Shown here piece after piece: positions 42,453 to 51,909 of a stretch of DNA of 64,000 nt. The notes below the pieces were generated by a model. The model had not been told where the DNA came from. It was given only the letters and a program-made list of their open reading frames with translations, and searched no databases. The DNA is taken from positions 1-64,000 of the forward strand of contig DATJJY010000046.1 in NCBI GenBank assembly GCA_035491895.1, in the 5' to 3' direction. This DNA is from DASTHG01 sp035491895 (GTDB lineage Bacteria; Gemmatimonadota; Gemmatimonadetes; Gemmatimonadales; GWC2-71-9). How positions within the stretch are numbered: the stretch's first letter is position 1; each line of letters starts with the position of its first letter. The position numbers and the translations under genes are program-made.

Positions 42453-43784
42453 GCCAAGCTCGACCAGACACTGGTCGAGAATGGACAAGGCAGTGTCCAC
42501 GTCGTACTCGTCCACCACGAGCGGAGGGGCCAGGCGCAGCGAGGTCTTGCCCGCGCCGAGCAGCAGCAGGCCCTTGGAGAACGCCAGCCGCTCCAGTTTG
42601 GCGACGAGCTCCGGATTCGGCTCGCGGGTCTGCTTGTCCTTCACGAACTCGATCCCGATCATCAGCCCCTTGCCGCGCACGTCGCCGATCCGTGCGTGCC
42701 GCGTCGCCAGCTGCTTCAGGCCGGCCATCAGCCGCGTCCCCATCGTGACCGCGTTGGCCATGTACTCGCGCTCCACCAGGTCGAGCGTCGTGAGCGCCGC
42801 CGCGCAGCAGACGGGGTTGCCGCCAAAGGTGGACCCGTGCGCCCCGGGACCCCACTTCATCACCGACTCCTTCGCGATGAAGGCCCCGATCGGCATCCCC
42901 GAGCCGAGTCCCTTGGCGACGGTGATGACGTCGGGCTCAATGCCGTCGTGCTCGCAGGCGAACATCTTGCCTGTCCGCCCGACGCCCGACTGCACCTCGT
43001 CGCAGATCAGGAGAATCCCGTGCCGATCGCACAACGCCCGCAAGTCTTTCAGGTATCCCGGGGGCGGCACGACGTAGCCGCCTTCTCCCTGGATCGGCTC
43101 CACGACGATCGCCGCCACGCTCTTCGGATCGAGCCGCCGCCCGAACAGGTCGTCTTCGATGTGCCGCACGCAGCCGCGCGAGCAGTCGGGCTCGCCGCGA
43201 CAGAAATCGCAGCGGTACTGGTACGGGTAGGGGACGTGGTACACCTCGGGGAGGAACGGCCCGAAGCCGGCGCGCTGCACGACCTTGCTCGCGGTGAGTG
43301 ACAGGGCGCCATAGGTGCGGCCGTGAAACGAACCGGTGAAGGCGACGAACGCCGGGCGGCCGGTGGAGTGTCGCGCCAACTTCATCGCCCCCTCGACCGC
43401 CTCGGCCCCCGAGTTGGCGAGGAAGACACGCTTCTTGCTCGACCCGGGCGCGAGCCGCGCCAGGCGCTCACACAGCAGCGAGAATTTCTCGAAGTAGAAG
43501 TCGGCGCCGCAGATGTGCAGGAATTGGCCGGCCGCCTCGCGCACCGCCGCGACCACGGCGGGGTGGTTGTAACCGGTCGAGGTCACGGCGATCCCCGCCA
43601 TGAAGTCGAGGAAGCGGTTGCCGTCCACGTCCTCCACCATCGCCCGTTCGCCGCGGGCGATGACCAGCGGGTACTCCTTCGGCAGCGATGTCGAAGCGTA
43701 CTCGTCGTGCTTCGCGACCACGGCGCGCGCCTTCGGCCCGGGCGGCGGGGTGACGATGCGAGGATAGTCGCGCGCCGCGGTCAT
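42450..43784 (-). CDS. Class III aminotransferase, GabT-like
   Basis: About 444 aa, PLP-dependent. Seen: NSGAEAVEGAMKLAR (phosphate-binding stretch), GSFHGRTYGALS, the LLICDEVQSGVGRTG aspartate region, and VAKGLGSG with the PLP lysine. Its relatives use 4-aminobutyrate, ornithine or other omega-amino acids. It carries a CDFCRGEPDCSRGC cysteine cluster (about residues 190-203) unlike E. coli GabT. The ATG at 43784 overlaps the ALDH stop as ATGA. Probably removes the omega-amino group in an amino-acid breakdown route. Confidence 0.88.
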   Translation of the reverse strand: MTAARDYPRIVTPPPGPKARAVVAKHDEYASTSLPKEYPLVIARGERAMVEDVDGNRFLDFMAGIAVTSTGYNHPAVVAAVREAAGQFLHICGADFYFEKFSLLCERLARLAPGSSKKRVFLANSGAEAVEGAMKLARHSTGRPAFVAFTGSFHGRTYGALSLTASKVVQRAGFGPFLPEVYHVPYPYQYRCDFCRGEPDCSRGCVRHIEDDLFGRRLDPKSVAAIVVEPIQGEGGYVVPPPGYLKDLRALCDRHGILLICDEVQSGVGRTGKMFACEHDGIEPDVITVAKGLGSGMPIGAFIAKESVMKWGPGAHGSTFGGNPVCCAAALTTLDLVEREYMANAVTMGTRLMAGLKQLATRHARIGDVRGKGLMIGIEFVKDKQTREPNPELVAKLERLAFSKGLLLLGAGKTSLRLAPPLVVDEYDVDTALSILDQCLVELG

Positions 43785-45340
43785 GGCGCGACCACCGTGC
43801 GGCTCTGTTCGCGCATGAATTGGGAGACGTAGTAGGGACCGCAGCCCCCTTTCCCCGTCGACCCCGACCCCTTCCACCCGGTGAACGGCTGCGCCCCGGG
43901 CCATGCCCCGGTCGTGGCGCCGGCACGGCGGTTGGCGTAGCACACCCCCGCCTCCACTTCATCGAAGAAGCGCTCGATTTCCCGGGTGTCGGCCGTGAAG
44001 ATGCCCGCCGTGAGTCCGTACTCGACCGAGTTCGTCCGGGCGATCGCTTCGTCGAAATCCGAGACTGCGGCAACGGCGAGCAGCGGCACGAAGAGCTCCT
44101 CCTGGAAGAGTGGGCTTTCGGCAGGGAGGCGGGCCACGGTGGGGGCGACATAATGCCCATGCGCGAGCGCCCCCTCGGTGAGCCGGCAGCCACCCGTGAG
44201 AATCGATCCATCGCGGCGCGCCTGGGCGACTGCCTGCTCGTAGCGGGCGACGGCGCGCTCGTTGATCACGGGACCGAAATAGACGTCGCGCTCGGTCGGG
44301 TCGCCGATGCGCATCGCCTCGGTCGCCTCGAGGAGGCGGTCCTCGAACGGCCCCGCGACTGCCTGGTGCACGTAGACACGCGAGGTGGCGCTGCACTTCT
44401 GGTTCTGCAGCCCGAACGCGGAGCGCACCACGCCTTCGGCGGCGGCAGCGAGGTCCGCCGTCGGCATGACGAGGCAGGCGTTCTTGCCCCCCAGCTCCAT
44501 GAGGCATGGCTTGATCCAGCGAGTCGACACGCCGTGGTGGATCCGCAGCCCGACAGTCTTCGAGCCGGTGAACACCACCCCGTCGACCCCGGGGTGCTGC
44601 CAGAGATAATCGCCGATTTCCTCGCGCCGCCCCACGAGATAGTTGAACACCCCCGCCGGGACCCCCGCGTCGCGGTAGATCTCGTACAGCTTCAATCCGG
44701 TCCACGGTGTGTCCTCGGACGGCTTGTACACGACGGCGTTGCCGGCGAGCAGCGCGGCGGCCGACATCCCGGTCGACAGCGCGAGGGGAAAGTTGAACGG
44801 GGCGATGCAGACGAACACGCCGTAGGGCCGCAGCACATCGACGTTGCGCTCGGCCGGCGTCACGCGGGCCATCTCGCGGACGAACCCCGCTGCGTCCTCG
44901 AGCTGCCGGCAGTAGTAGTCGATGAGGTCCGCCGACTCCTCGGCGTCGCCCATCGCCTCGAGCCGGCTCTTTCCCACTTCGAGGCTCATGAGCGCCGCGA
45001 GATCGAACTTGCGCTCGCGGATCAGGGCAGCCGCGCGCTCGAGCGTCGCGATGCGCTCCCGCCAGGGCGTGCGTGCCCACCCCCGCTGCGCCGCGTGTGC
45101 GACCTGCACGGCGCGGTCGACATCGGTCGTCCCCGCGGCCGCGAACCTGCCCAGCGGCACCCGGGTGTCGATCGGCGTGACGTCCACGAGCGGCAGGCCG
45201 TCTCCCGACGCCGCCGTACCGCCGATCCAGCTCGCATAATCCCGCCCCAGCGATTCCCGCACCAGGCCCAGCGCGGCGTCGAACGCCGCGTGAAACGCAC
45301 CGAGGTCGACGTCGGCCGAGGTGTAGGTGACCTTCGTCAT
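43781..45340 (-). CDS. Aldehyde dehydrogenase, L-glutamate semialdehyde (P5C) dehydrogenase-like
   Basis: 519 aa NAD(P)-dependent aldehyde dehydrogenase. Catalytic cysteine in GLQNQKCSATSRVYV, the glutamate in MELGGKNA, and the NAD-binding FTGSKTVG. The CSATSR and QPFTGWKGSGSTGK patterns fit the P5C dehydrogenase (RocA/PutA) branch best, though relatives act on other semialdehydes. It lies between two aminotransferases; a semialdehyde made by transamination would be its natural substrate. Both ends overlap the neighbours by ATGA. Confidence 0.88.
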   Translation of the reverse strand: MTKVTYTSADVDLGAFHAAFDAALGLVRESLGRDYASWIGGTAASGDGLPLVDVTPIDTRVPLGRFAAAGTTDVDRAVQVAHAAQRGWARTPWRERIATLERAAALIRERKFDLAALMSLEVGKSRLEAMGDAEESADLIDYYCRQLEDAAGFVREMARVTPAERNVDVLRPYGVFVCIAPFNFPLALSTGMSAAALLAGNAVVYKPSEDTPWTGLKLYEIYRDAGVPAGVFNYLVGRREEIGDYLWQHPGVDGVVFTGSKTVGLRIHHGVSTRWIKPCLMELGGKNACLVMPTADLAAAAEGVVRSAFGLQNQKCSATSRVYVHQAVAGPFEDRLLEATEAMRIGDPTERDVYFGPVINERAVARYEQAVAQARRDGSILTGGCRLTEGALAHGHYVAPTVARLPAESPLFQEELFVPLLAVAAVSDFDEAIARTNSVEYGLTAGIFTADTREIERFFDEVEAGVCYANRRAGATTGAWPGAQPFTGWKGSGSTGKGGCGPYYVSQFMREQSRTVVAP

Positions 45341-46692
45341 GGGACGAGCGCGCCCCCGCCGCTGCCGACGGCGCTGCGGGTGCGCTCGAGGGCGACGGTG
45401 AAGCGCGCGACGATTTCGTCCAGCTCGGCGTCGGACACGATGAACGGCGGCGCGAGCATCGCGAGGTCGCCCGATGTCCCGTCAACGTGCCCGACGTTGG
45501 GCCAGACGACCAGTCCCGCCTCGAGTGCCTGGTCGGCGAAGGTTTCGGCGAAGCGCAGCGTGCGCGGCAGCGGGCCCTGTCCTTCATCCACGAATTCGAC
45601 GCCTGCCAGCAACCCCCGCCCGCGCACGGCGCCGACCGATGGCAGCTCGCGCAGCCGCTGCAGCCGTGCATGGAGCTTGGCCCCCATCTCCGCGCAGCGC
45701 TCGACCAGGCGCTCGCGCTTGAGTATCTGGACGGTGGCGAGGCCGGCGGCGCAGGCGACGGGATGAAAGGAGAAGGTCTGCGCGTGGAACAGACTGCCCG
45801 CACCGGACGCGAGGACGTCGATGATGCGGCGCGGCGCGGCGAGCGCCGACAGCGGGGCATATCCCGCGGCGATTCCCTTCCCCATCGTCAGGATGTCGGG
45901 CGCAACACCGAACGGCTCAATCGCCCACCACGTTCCGGTCCGTCCCGCCCCGCAGAGAACCTCGTCGGCGACGAACAGCACGCCGTAGCGGTCGCACGTT
46001 TCGCGCACGACCCGGAAGTAGTCCGCACGCGGCACGGCCGCACCGGTGGACGATCCGCCGACGGGCTCCGCGATGAACGCCGCGATCGTCTCGGGTCCGA
46101 CCCGCTCGATCGTTTCGGCCAGGGTGACGCCGGTGCACGTCGGGCAGGAGGGGTCGGCGCCGCCGCAGGCACAGCCGTAGCAGGGCACCGGCATGCGGAT
46201 CACGTCGACCAGCCAGTCGCGCACGTACGTCTTGTACTGCGGCCGCGCCGACGCCGATAGCGCGAGCAGCGTGTTGCCGTGATACGCGGGGGCGAGAGCG
46301 ATGATGCGCCGCTTTTCCGGATGACCTGCTTCGACCCAGTATTGCCGCGCCAGCTTCAGCGACGCTTCGACGGCCTCGGAGCCACTCGAGAGGAAGTAGA
46401 GGTGGGACAAGTCGCCCGGGAGCGTCCCGGCCAGCTCCTCCGCCAGCTGCTCCGCGGCGCCGGTCGTGAACATCGTCCCGTTGACGTATGCCACCTGCCG
46501 CGCCTGCTCCTCCAACGCCCCAGCGACGGCGGCGTTGCCGTGGCCCAGCGACGCAACGAACGCCCCGCTCGAGGCGTCGAGGTAGCGCTTCCCGCTGTCG
46601 TCCTCGAGCCAGCATCCTTCGCCCCGGACGATCCGGGGGAAGGATTTGGTCAGCTTGCGATAGAACAGGTGGCCCTGCGGATACGCGTGCAT
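45337..46692 (-). CDS. Class III aminotransferase, omega-amino-acid type
   Basis: 451 aa PLP enzyme paralogous to the one at 42450-43784. Seen: SSGSEAVEASLKLARQY, APAYHGNTLLALSASA, VLFVADEVLCGAGRTG and MGKGIAAGY with the PLP lysine. It too carries cysteines in the matching place: CYGCACGGADPSCPTC (about residues 171-186). The amino donor is not clear; ornithine, lysine or beta-alanine types are possible. First gene of the catabolic group, with 19 bases between it and the upstream kinase gene. Confidence 0.85.
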   Translation of the reverse strand: MHAYPQGHLFYRKLTKSFPRIVRGEGCWLEDDSGKRYLDASSGAFVASLGHGNAAVAGALEEQARQVAYVNGTMFTTGAAEQLAEELAGTLPGDLSHLYFLSSGSEAVEASLKLARQYWVEAGHPEKRRIIALAPAYHGNTLLALSASARPQYKTYVRDWLVDVIRMPVPCYGCACGGADPSCPTCTGVTLAETIERVGPETIAAFIAEPVGGSSTGAAVPRADYFRVVRETCDRYGVLFVADEVLCGAGRTGTWWAIEPFGVAPDILTMGKGIAAGYAPLSALAAPRRIIDVLASGAGSLFHAQTFSFHPVACAAGLATVQILKRERLVERCAEMGAKLHARLQRLRELPSVGAVRGRGLLAGVEFVDEGQGPLPRTLRFAETFADQALEAGLVVWPNVGHVDGTSGDLAMLAPPFIVSDAELDEIVARFTVALERTRSAVGSGGGALVP

Positions 46693-46711
46693 TGGCGAGG
46701 AATCTACAGAC

Positions 46712-48340
46712 TCACTCCGGATTCAGCTTGTATCGCTTCGTGAAGGTTCTGCCGGCCTCGACCTGCACGGACACGCGTTGGGTCTGATAACCCGACGCTT
46801 CGATCCGCAGCGTGTGCCGTCCGGGCCGCAACCTGTGGTGGAAGAGCGGCGTGGGGCCCATATCGACTCCGTCGAGAAACAGCTCGGCGGTGGGGTCGGA
46901 GTCGATTTCCAGATACCCGTCCGCTCCGCTTGGCGCGGCAGGTGGCGCCGGCCGCTCGGCGCGAGTCGGCGTAGTCCGCAGCGGCGGCGCCGGCGTGCTC
47001 AGCGCCTGGGTAGGCGCCCGTGCGACGGTCGTTTCCGGAATGTCCCGCGGGAGCACCGTCGCGGTCGATTGCGCCGACTCGGTGGTCGTCTCCGGGAGCT
47101 GGGCGATCGCCGACGAATCGAGTGGAGTGAGAGGTACGGCTGCACCCCGGCCGCGCAGGCCGAGGTAGCCCGCCACGCCCGTGGCCGCCAGGGCGAAAAT
47201 GACGAGGGCAGCGAGGGGGACCTTGGACCGTCGCGCCGTCCGCACGGTGGCCGGCAACGGCGCGGACGGTGTGGGCAACGGCGTCGTCGCGTCGGCGGTC
47301 GCGGCCACGTGCTCGGTCGGTGTGTCGGACGAGACGGGCCCCGGCGCGGCAGGGCGACGTGCTCCGGGGCGCGGCGTCGACTTCCCCGTCGTGGGCACCG
47401 CCTGCTCCGGCCAGACCGCTTGCGCGAACGCTTCCATCGTGGGGAACCGATCCGACGGCTCTTTGGAGAGGGAGCGCTGGATTGGTTCGGTCAGGTAGCG
47501 TGGGATTCCCGTCCGCAGCGCGGACACCTTCGGGGCCGGCTCAAAAATGTGCTTGTAGAGGATGGTGTGGACCGAATCGCCGCTGAACGGCAGCGAGCCG
47601 GCCAGCAGGCGGTATCCCACGATGCCGAGCGAGTACTGATCGGCGCGGCCGTCGACCGGCTGGCCCTTGGCCTGCTCCGGCGCCATGTAGTGCGGCGTCC
47701 CGACGATCATGCCGGTGCCGGTGAGGCCGCCAGCCGACTGCAGTGCTTTCGAGATGCCGAAGTCGGTGAGCATCACGCGGCCGTCGTGGTCGAACATGAT
47801 GTTGGCGGGCTTGACGTCGCGATGGACGACATGGCGCGAGTGCGCGTGCCCGAGGGCACAGGCGGCTTCCCACAGGACGCGCTGGACGTAGTCGTACGAG
47901 AGCGGCTGCCTCGTCTCCAGCACGTCCTCGAGCGACGTCCCGGAGATGAACTTCATCACGAAGAAATTGAGACCCTCGGCGCTCTCGACCCGGTAGATCG
48001 GGATGATATTCGGGTGGTCGAGCTTCGCAGCGGTCTTCGCTTCCTGCTGAAACCGCTTGATGACTTGTGGGTCGGTGGAGAAATCTGGCGGGAGGACCTT
48101 GATCGCCACCTCGCGCTCGAGCGTCAGGTCCTGGGCGAGAAACACCATGCCCATCCCGCCCCGGCCGAGCATGCGCTCGATCTGGTACTCCCCGGCGACG
48201 ATGCGCTGCAGCCGGGCCTGCAGCCCTTCCACCGGTCCCGTCGCCTGCGCATCCGCGCCGGCGGTCTGATCCGTTCCGCACACGAAACAGAACCGGCTGT
48301 TGGCGGGCAGCGGCGTGTGGCACTTGATGCACTGTGTCAC
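46712..48340 (-). CDS. Membrane Ser/Thr protein kinase with PEGA domain
   Basis: 542 aa. It begins with a zinc-ribbon-like CIKCHTPLPANSRFCFVC (two CxxC pairs), then a PknB-like kinase domain: glycine loop GRGGMGMVF, catalytic lysine VAIKVL, HRDVKPANIMFD and DFGISKAL. A Pro/Thr-rich linker (about 315-365) and one membrane helix (VPLAALVIFALAATGVAG) follow. The C-terminal PEGA domain (GYLEIDSDPTAELFLDGVDMG), outside the cell membrane, may sense or bind surface components. It lies between the DUF58 cluster and the catabolic genes. Confidence 0.92.
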   Translation of the reverse strand: MTQCIKCHTPLPANSRFCFVCGTDQTAGADAQATGPVEGLQARLQRIVAGEYQIERMLGRGGMGMVFLAQDLTLEREVAIKVLPPDFSTDPQVIKRFQQEAKTAAKLDHPNIIPIYRVESAEGLNFFVMKFISGTSLEDVLETRQPLSYDYVQRVLWEAACALGHAHSRHVVHRDVKPANIMFDHDGRVMLTDFGISKALQSAGGLTGTGMIVGTPHYMAPEQAKGQPVDGRADQYSLGIVGYRLLAGSLPFSGDSVHTILYKHIFEPAPKVSALRTGIPRYLTEPIQRSLSKEPSDRFPTMEAFAQAVWPEQAVPTTGKSTPRPGARRPAAPGPVSSDTPTEHVAATADATTPLPTPSAPLPATVRTARRSKVPLAALVIFALAATGVAGYLGLRGRGAAVPLTPLDSSAIAQLPETTTESAQSTATVLPRDIPETTVARAPTQALSTPAPPLRTTPTRAERPAPPAAPSGADGYLEIDSDPTAELFLDGVDMGPTPLFHHRLRPGRHTLRIEASGYQTQRVSVQVEAGRTFTKRYKLNPE

Positions 48341-48395
48341 CGAAGTAGTGATGGCGACCTCGCGGAGACTGCTGATGGGTTCATTCCAAAATACC

Positions 48396-49718
48396 TCAGA
48401 GGTGGCCGCGCCGCTTCAGCTCCAGGTAGCGGTCCACCACCGATTCGGCGGCCCGCTCGGGAGCCACGTCGAGCACCATGACGCCGGTGCGCCGCATATG
48501 CGACAGCGCCTCCTCCCGCGCCCGCAGCATCTCTTCGGCGGCGGCCTTGCGCCAGGCGTCGGCAGCGAGCTCGGGACGCCGCACCGCCACGGCGTCGAGC
48601 TCGGGATTGCGCAGCGTGACGGCGAGCGGCAGGTGGCGCGGGCGCAGCGAGGCGAGGTTGGCGACGAGCGCCTCGGAGGCGAGACGGTCGATCACGTCGG
48701 TGAAGACGACGGTGAGCGCCCGCTTGCGGTTGCGCGCCGCCAGGTATCGAAACGCGCCGGGGTAGTCGGGCTCGACGAGCGACGGCGTGACGTCGGCCAG
48801 TACGTCGAGCACCTGCTTCAAGCCGCGGCGGCCGCGCTGCGGGGCGACGAAGTGCTTCACGCCGTCGGCGAAGACCATGATGCCCACGTTGTCGTCGTGC
48901 TGCGCCGCCGCATAGGCCAGCTCCAGGGCCGCCTGTACGACCGCGTCCATACGGGCCGACCCCGCCACGTCGGCAGTGAGGAGGCGGCCGGCGTCGAGGA
49001 CGAGCAACACCTGCTGGCGCCGCTCCGCCTCGAACTGCCGCGTGATCATCTTGCGGCGCCGCGCCGTCGCCTTCCAGTCGACGTGGCGCGGATCGTCGCC
49101 CGGCACGAAGTCGCGCAGCGACTCGAACAGCCGCCCTTCGCCCAGCCGGCGGAACGGCTGCCGCCCCTGCTCGCGCCGCCGCAACGCCTGAGCGACGGCG
49201 GCGCGGCGCCGCAGCGTCGTCAGCACCGGGTAGACCCGCACATCCCACGGCAGGGCGAGTTTCGATCGGACGAGACCGAGCCCCATCGGCCCGATCGAAT
49301 CGATCGTGAACTCACCGGCGGTTTCGTGACCGCGGCGCACCGGACCGACATGGACGACGTCGGATTGATCGGCAAGCGCCGACACGCGCACGGCACGCGG
49401 GGCCTCGAGCCCCCCCAGAATCTCCGGGCGCAGCTCGCGCAGCACGAGGCGCGCCCGTCGGCGGGCGTCGTTGCGCCAGCGGTAGGTCACTACGGCGTCG
49501 TGCCCGAGCGAGAACGCCGGCGGCGCGTCGCGCGTGACGCGCACGGCGCCGGTCAGGCCGACCGTGGGAGCGAGCAACGCGTCGGCGAGCGTGAGCGCGA
49601 GCAGTACCGCGTCGGCCAGGAGCATCGCGTCGAGCCCCCACGTCACCCGCAGGCCCGCGAGCCCGATGAGCCCGAGTGCCGCCGCGATCCAGAGGAACGC
49701 CCTCGTCGGCAGAATCAC
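48396..49718 (-). CDS. DUF58-domain protein with von Willebrand-like fold
   Basis: 440 aa. One or two N-terminal membrane helices (residues 5-50), then a beta region, then the DUF58 motif LRDFVPGDDPRHVDWKATARR, then a vWA-like domain (VLLVLDAGRLLTADVAG to about residue 350; the metal-site pattern DxSxS is not intact: DAGRL). DUF58 proteins pair with MoxR ATPases in many phyla and are thought to take part in complex assembly. The GTG start overlaps the MoxR stop by four bases. Confidence 0.88.
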   Translation of the reverse strand: MILPTRAFLWIAAALGLIGLAGLRVTWGLDAMLLADAVLLALTLADALLAPTVGLTGAVRVTRDAPPAFSLGHDAVVTYRWRNDARRRARLVLRELRPEILGGLEAPRAVRVSALADQSDVVHVGPVRRGHETAGEFTIDSIGPMGLGLVRSKLALPWDVRVYPVLTTLRRRAAVAQALRRREQGRQPFRRLGEGRLFESLRDFVPGDDPRHVDWKATARRRKMITRQFEAERRQQVLLVLDAGRLLTADVAGSARMDAVVQAALELAYAAAQHDDNVGIMVFADGVKHFVAPQRGRRGLKQVLDVLADVTPSLVEPDYPGAFRYLAARNRKRALTVVFTDVIDRLASEALVANLASLRPRHLPLAVTLRNPELDAVAVRRPELAADAWRKAAAEEMLRAREEALSHMRRTGVMVLDVAPERAAESVVDRYLELKRRGHL

Positions 49719-50671
49719 GCGGTCGGGACCTCGGTCTTGTCGAGGATCGCCTTGAGCGCCGCGTCGGCGGTCACCCCTTCGAGCTCCAGCTCGGGGGCGA
49801 CGTTCACGCGGTGCCGCAGCACCGCCGGCGCGAGCGCTTTCACGTCGTCCGGCACGACGTAGTCGCGCTCGTCGAGCCGGGCGGCGGCGCGGGCCGCCTT
49901 GAGGAGCGAAACCGCCGCCCGTGGGCTCGCGCCGAGGGTGAGCGAGGCCGCCTCGCGCGTGGCCCGCACGATCGCCGTGATGTACGCGGTGATCTTCGGC
50001 TCGACGCGCACGCGCTCGACGGCCATGCGCAGCGCCTCGATTCCCGTCGCATCGGTCACCTGGGACACGCCGTACGTCGCCGGGCGGTCGGCCTCGAATC
50101 CCTGGACGTAGCGCGTGAGAATCCCCTGCTCCACCAGCGCCGCCGGGTACCCGAACAGGACCTTCACCATGAACCGATCCAGCTCGGCCTCGGGCAAGGG
50201 GTAGGTGCCCTCGAACTCGATCGGGTTCTGGGTCGCGAACACGGTGAAGACGGGCGACAGCGAATGGCTCACGCCATCCACCGTCACGGTGCGCTCCTGC
50301 ATCGCTTCGAGCAGCGCCGCCTGCGTCTTGGCGGGGGCACGATTGATCTCGTCGGCGAGCACAAGGTCCGCGAAGATCGGGCCGGGCCGAAAGACGAACT
50401 CCTGCGAGCCGGCGAGCATAGAGATGCCCGTGATGTCGGCCGGCAGGAGATCCGGAGTGAACTGGATCCGCTGAAATCGCACGTCGAGCGCCAGCGCCAG
50501 GGTCCGGGCGAGCAGCGTCTTGGCGGTGCCGGGAACGCCCTCGAGCAACACGTGCCCCCGGGCCAGCAGCGCGACAACGACTTCCCGGGTCGCGGCCTCC
50601 TGGCCCAGGACGACGGCGTTCAGCGCGTCGAGAAGTCGGCGGCCTTCACCTGCGGGTGCAATGCCTGCCAC
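49715..50671 (-). CDS. MoxR-family AAA+ ATPase
   Basis: About 318 aa. Walker A LLEGVPGTAKT (about residues 32-42), the MoxR-type IQFTPDLLPADITG stretch, Walker B with LVLADEINRAPAKTQAALLE, and sensor 1 in FATQNPIEFEGTYPLPEAELDRF. It acts as a chaperone that assembles or activates partner complexes. I start at GTG 50671, which gives a normal N-terminus; it overlaps the DUF4350 gene end by 52 bases. Part of the DUF4129-DUF4350-MoxR-DUF58 set. Confidence 0.9.
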   Translation of the reverse strand: MAGIAPAGEGRRLLDALNAVVLGQEAATREVVVALLARGHVLLEGVPGTAKTLLARTLALALDVRFQRIQFTPDLLPADITGISMLAGSQEFVFRPGPIFADLVLADEINRAPAKTQAALLEAMQERTVTVDGVSHSLSPVFTVFATQNPIEFEGTYPLPEAELDRFMVKVLFGYPAALVEQGILTRYVQGFEADRPATYGVSQVTDATGIEALRMAVERVRVEPKITAYITAIVRATREAASLTLGASPRAAVSLLKAARAAARLDERDYVVPDDVKALAPAVLRHRVNVAPELELEGVTADAALKAILDKTEVPTA

Positions 50672-51909
50672 ACATCCTCCACTGCTTGGGCGGCGGCGAG
50701 CACGCGCTCGGCGCCACCGGGTTTGGCCAGCGTTTCCTGCAGCCGGCGCGCCGCAGCCCGTCCGCGTGCTCCCGGCAACACCAGCTCGAGGGTCCGCAGC
50801 CACTGCCCCAGATCCCCGCGGATCGGTTGCGCCGTCCGCGACAGCCGGCGCCGCAAACCGGAGATCATCAGCAGCACCGCGGTGTCGGCCCCCGATGCCC
50901 CTTCGAGCCCTGCCGCGAGCGCTTCGACGTGCTCGAGCGGCGAGCGGCGCCGCCGATCGAGCACCGGCCGCGGCGGCCCGAACCGGACCGCGGTCACCGC
51001 GAGCCAGACGAGTCCCACCACGCTGAGCTGCAGCAGCAGCCACCCGGCCGGAGAACGCGCCATCCACTCGAGCACAGCGCCGGTGGTCGAGGTGCTCTCG
51101 CCGAACCCGTGATGGTATTCGTCCCAGGTGACGTGCCCGTGCGCACCGGTCTGCGGCTCGAGCAGCGGCACGAGCAACTGCGGGACGTCGGTCGTGCGCC
51201 AGGCCGCATTGCGCAGGTAGGCGTCGTCCGCGACCAGCACCACTGATCCCCCGCCCTCAAAGCGCAGCCGCACGAGCACGGGTATGCCGGTACGCGTCGT
51301 CAGCAGCGTGTCGACTCCTTCACGCACCACCGACCGACAGGCATCGTCCTGCTTCAGCAGGCGACGAAAGCCGGTCTTGGATTGCTCGGCGGAGCGCTTC
51401 AGCTGATTCTCGAGCGTGTCCGCTCCCCGGCCGCGCGGATGCAGGACCCATTCGACCCGCGGGAGATGCCCCACCCCTTCAGGCGCCGCGACGGCTACGC
51501 TGTCCAAAGCCGCCGTCGCGTCGGGCTCCGCGGTGCGCCAGCCGAAGCACTCGGTGAGCCCACCCGCGTCGCCGGCGGCGAACAGCACGCCTCCCGTACC
51601 CACGTACTGCGCCACCGCTTCGCGCTCCGCGGGAACGAGCCACTCCTCCGGGGACACGACGGCGAGGACGGCGGGGCGGCGCCGTCCCTGCCGCGCGAGA
51701 TCGAACAGGGCCGTGCGGCGGCGCTCCACCGGCACGCCGAGCCGGGCGAGGACGTCGTAGGCGGCCCGCCCTCCCATGGGACCGGTGCGATAGGTCGACA
51801 CCGGCTCCCACGTCGACGTGGGTCGCGTCCCCGCGGTCCCGGCGACGAGCGCGATGGCCACCGCGCCGGCCAGCAGCAGGACGAGGCCGATCTCAGTGCG
51901 ATGCGACAT
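50620..51909 (-). CDS. DUF4350-domain membrane protein
   Basis: About 429 aa. One N-terminal helix (GLVLLLAGAVAIALVAGTAG), a large extracytoplasmic domain with GGRAAYDVLARLGVPVERR and GTGGVLFAAGDAGG (the DUF4350 core, similar to class I glutamine amidotransferase/GATase-like folds), then a second helix (GWLLLQLSVVGLVWLAVTAV, residues about 290-312) and a helical cytoplasmic tail. Typical companion of MoxR-DUF58 clusters. Start at ATG 51909; it overlaps the DUF4129 stop by 17 bases. Role unknown. Confidence 0.8.
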   Translation of the reverse strand: MSHRTEIGLVLLLAGAVAIALVAGTAGTRPTSTWEPVSTYRTGPMGGRAAYDVLARLGVPVERRRTALFDLARQGRRRPAVLAVVSPEEWLVPAEREAVAQYVGTGGVLFAAGDAGGLTECFGWRTAEPDATAALDSVAVAAPEGVGHLPRVEWVLHPRGRGADTLENQLKRSAEQSKTGFRRLLKQDDACRSVVREGVDTLLTTRTGIPVLVRLRFEGGGSVVLVADDAYLRNAAWRTTDVPQLLVPLLEPQTGAHGHVTWDEYHHGFGESTSTTGAVLEWMARSPAGWLLLQLSVVGLVWLAVTAVRFGPPRPVLDRRRRSPLEHVEALAAGLEGASGADTAVLLMISGLRRRLSRTAQPIRGDLGQWLRTLELVLPGARGRAAARRLQETLAKPGGAERVLAAAQAVEDVWQALHPQVKAADFSTR

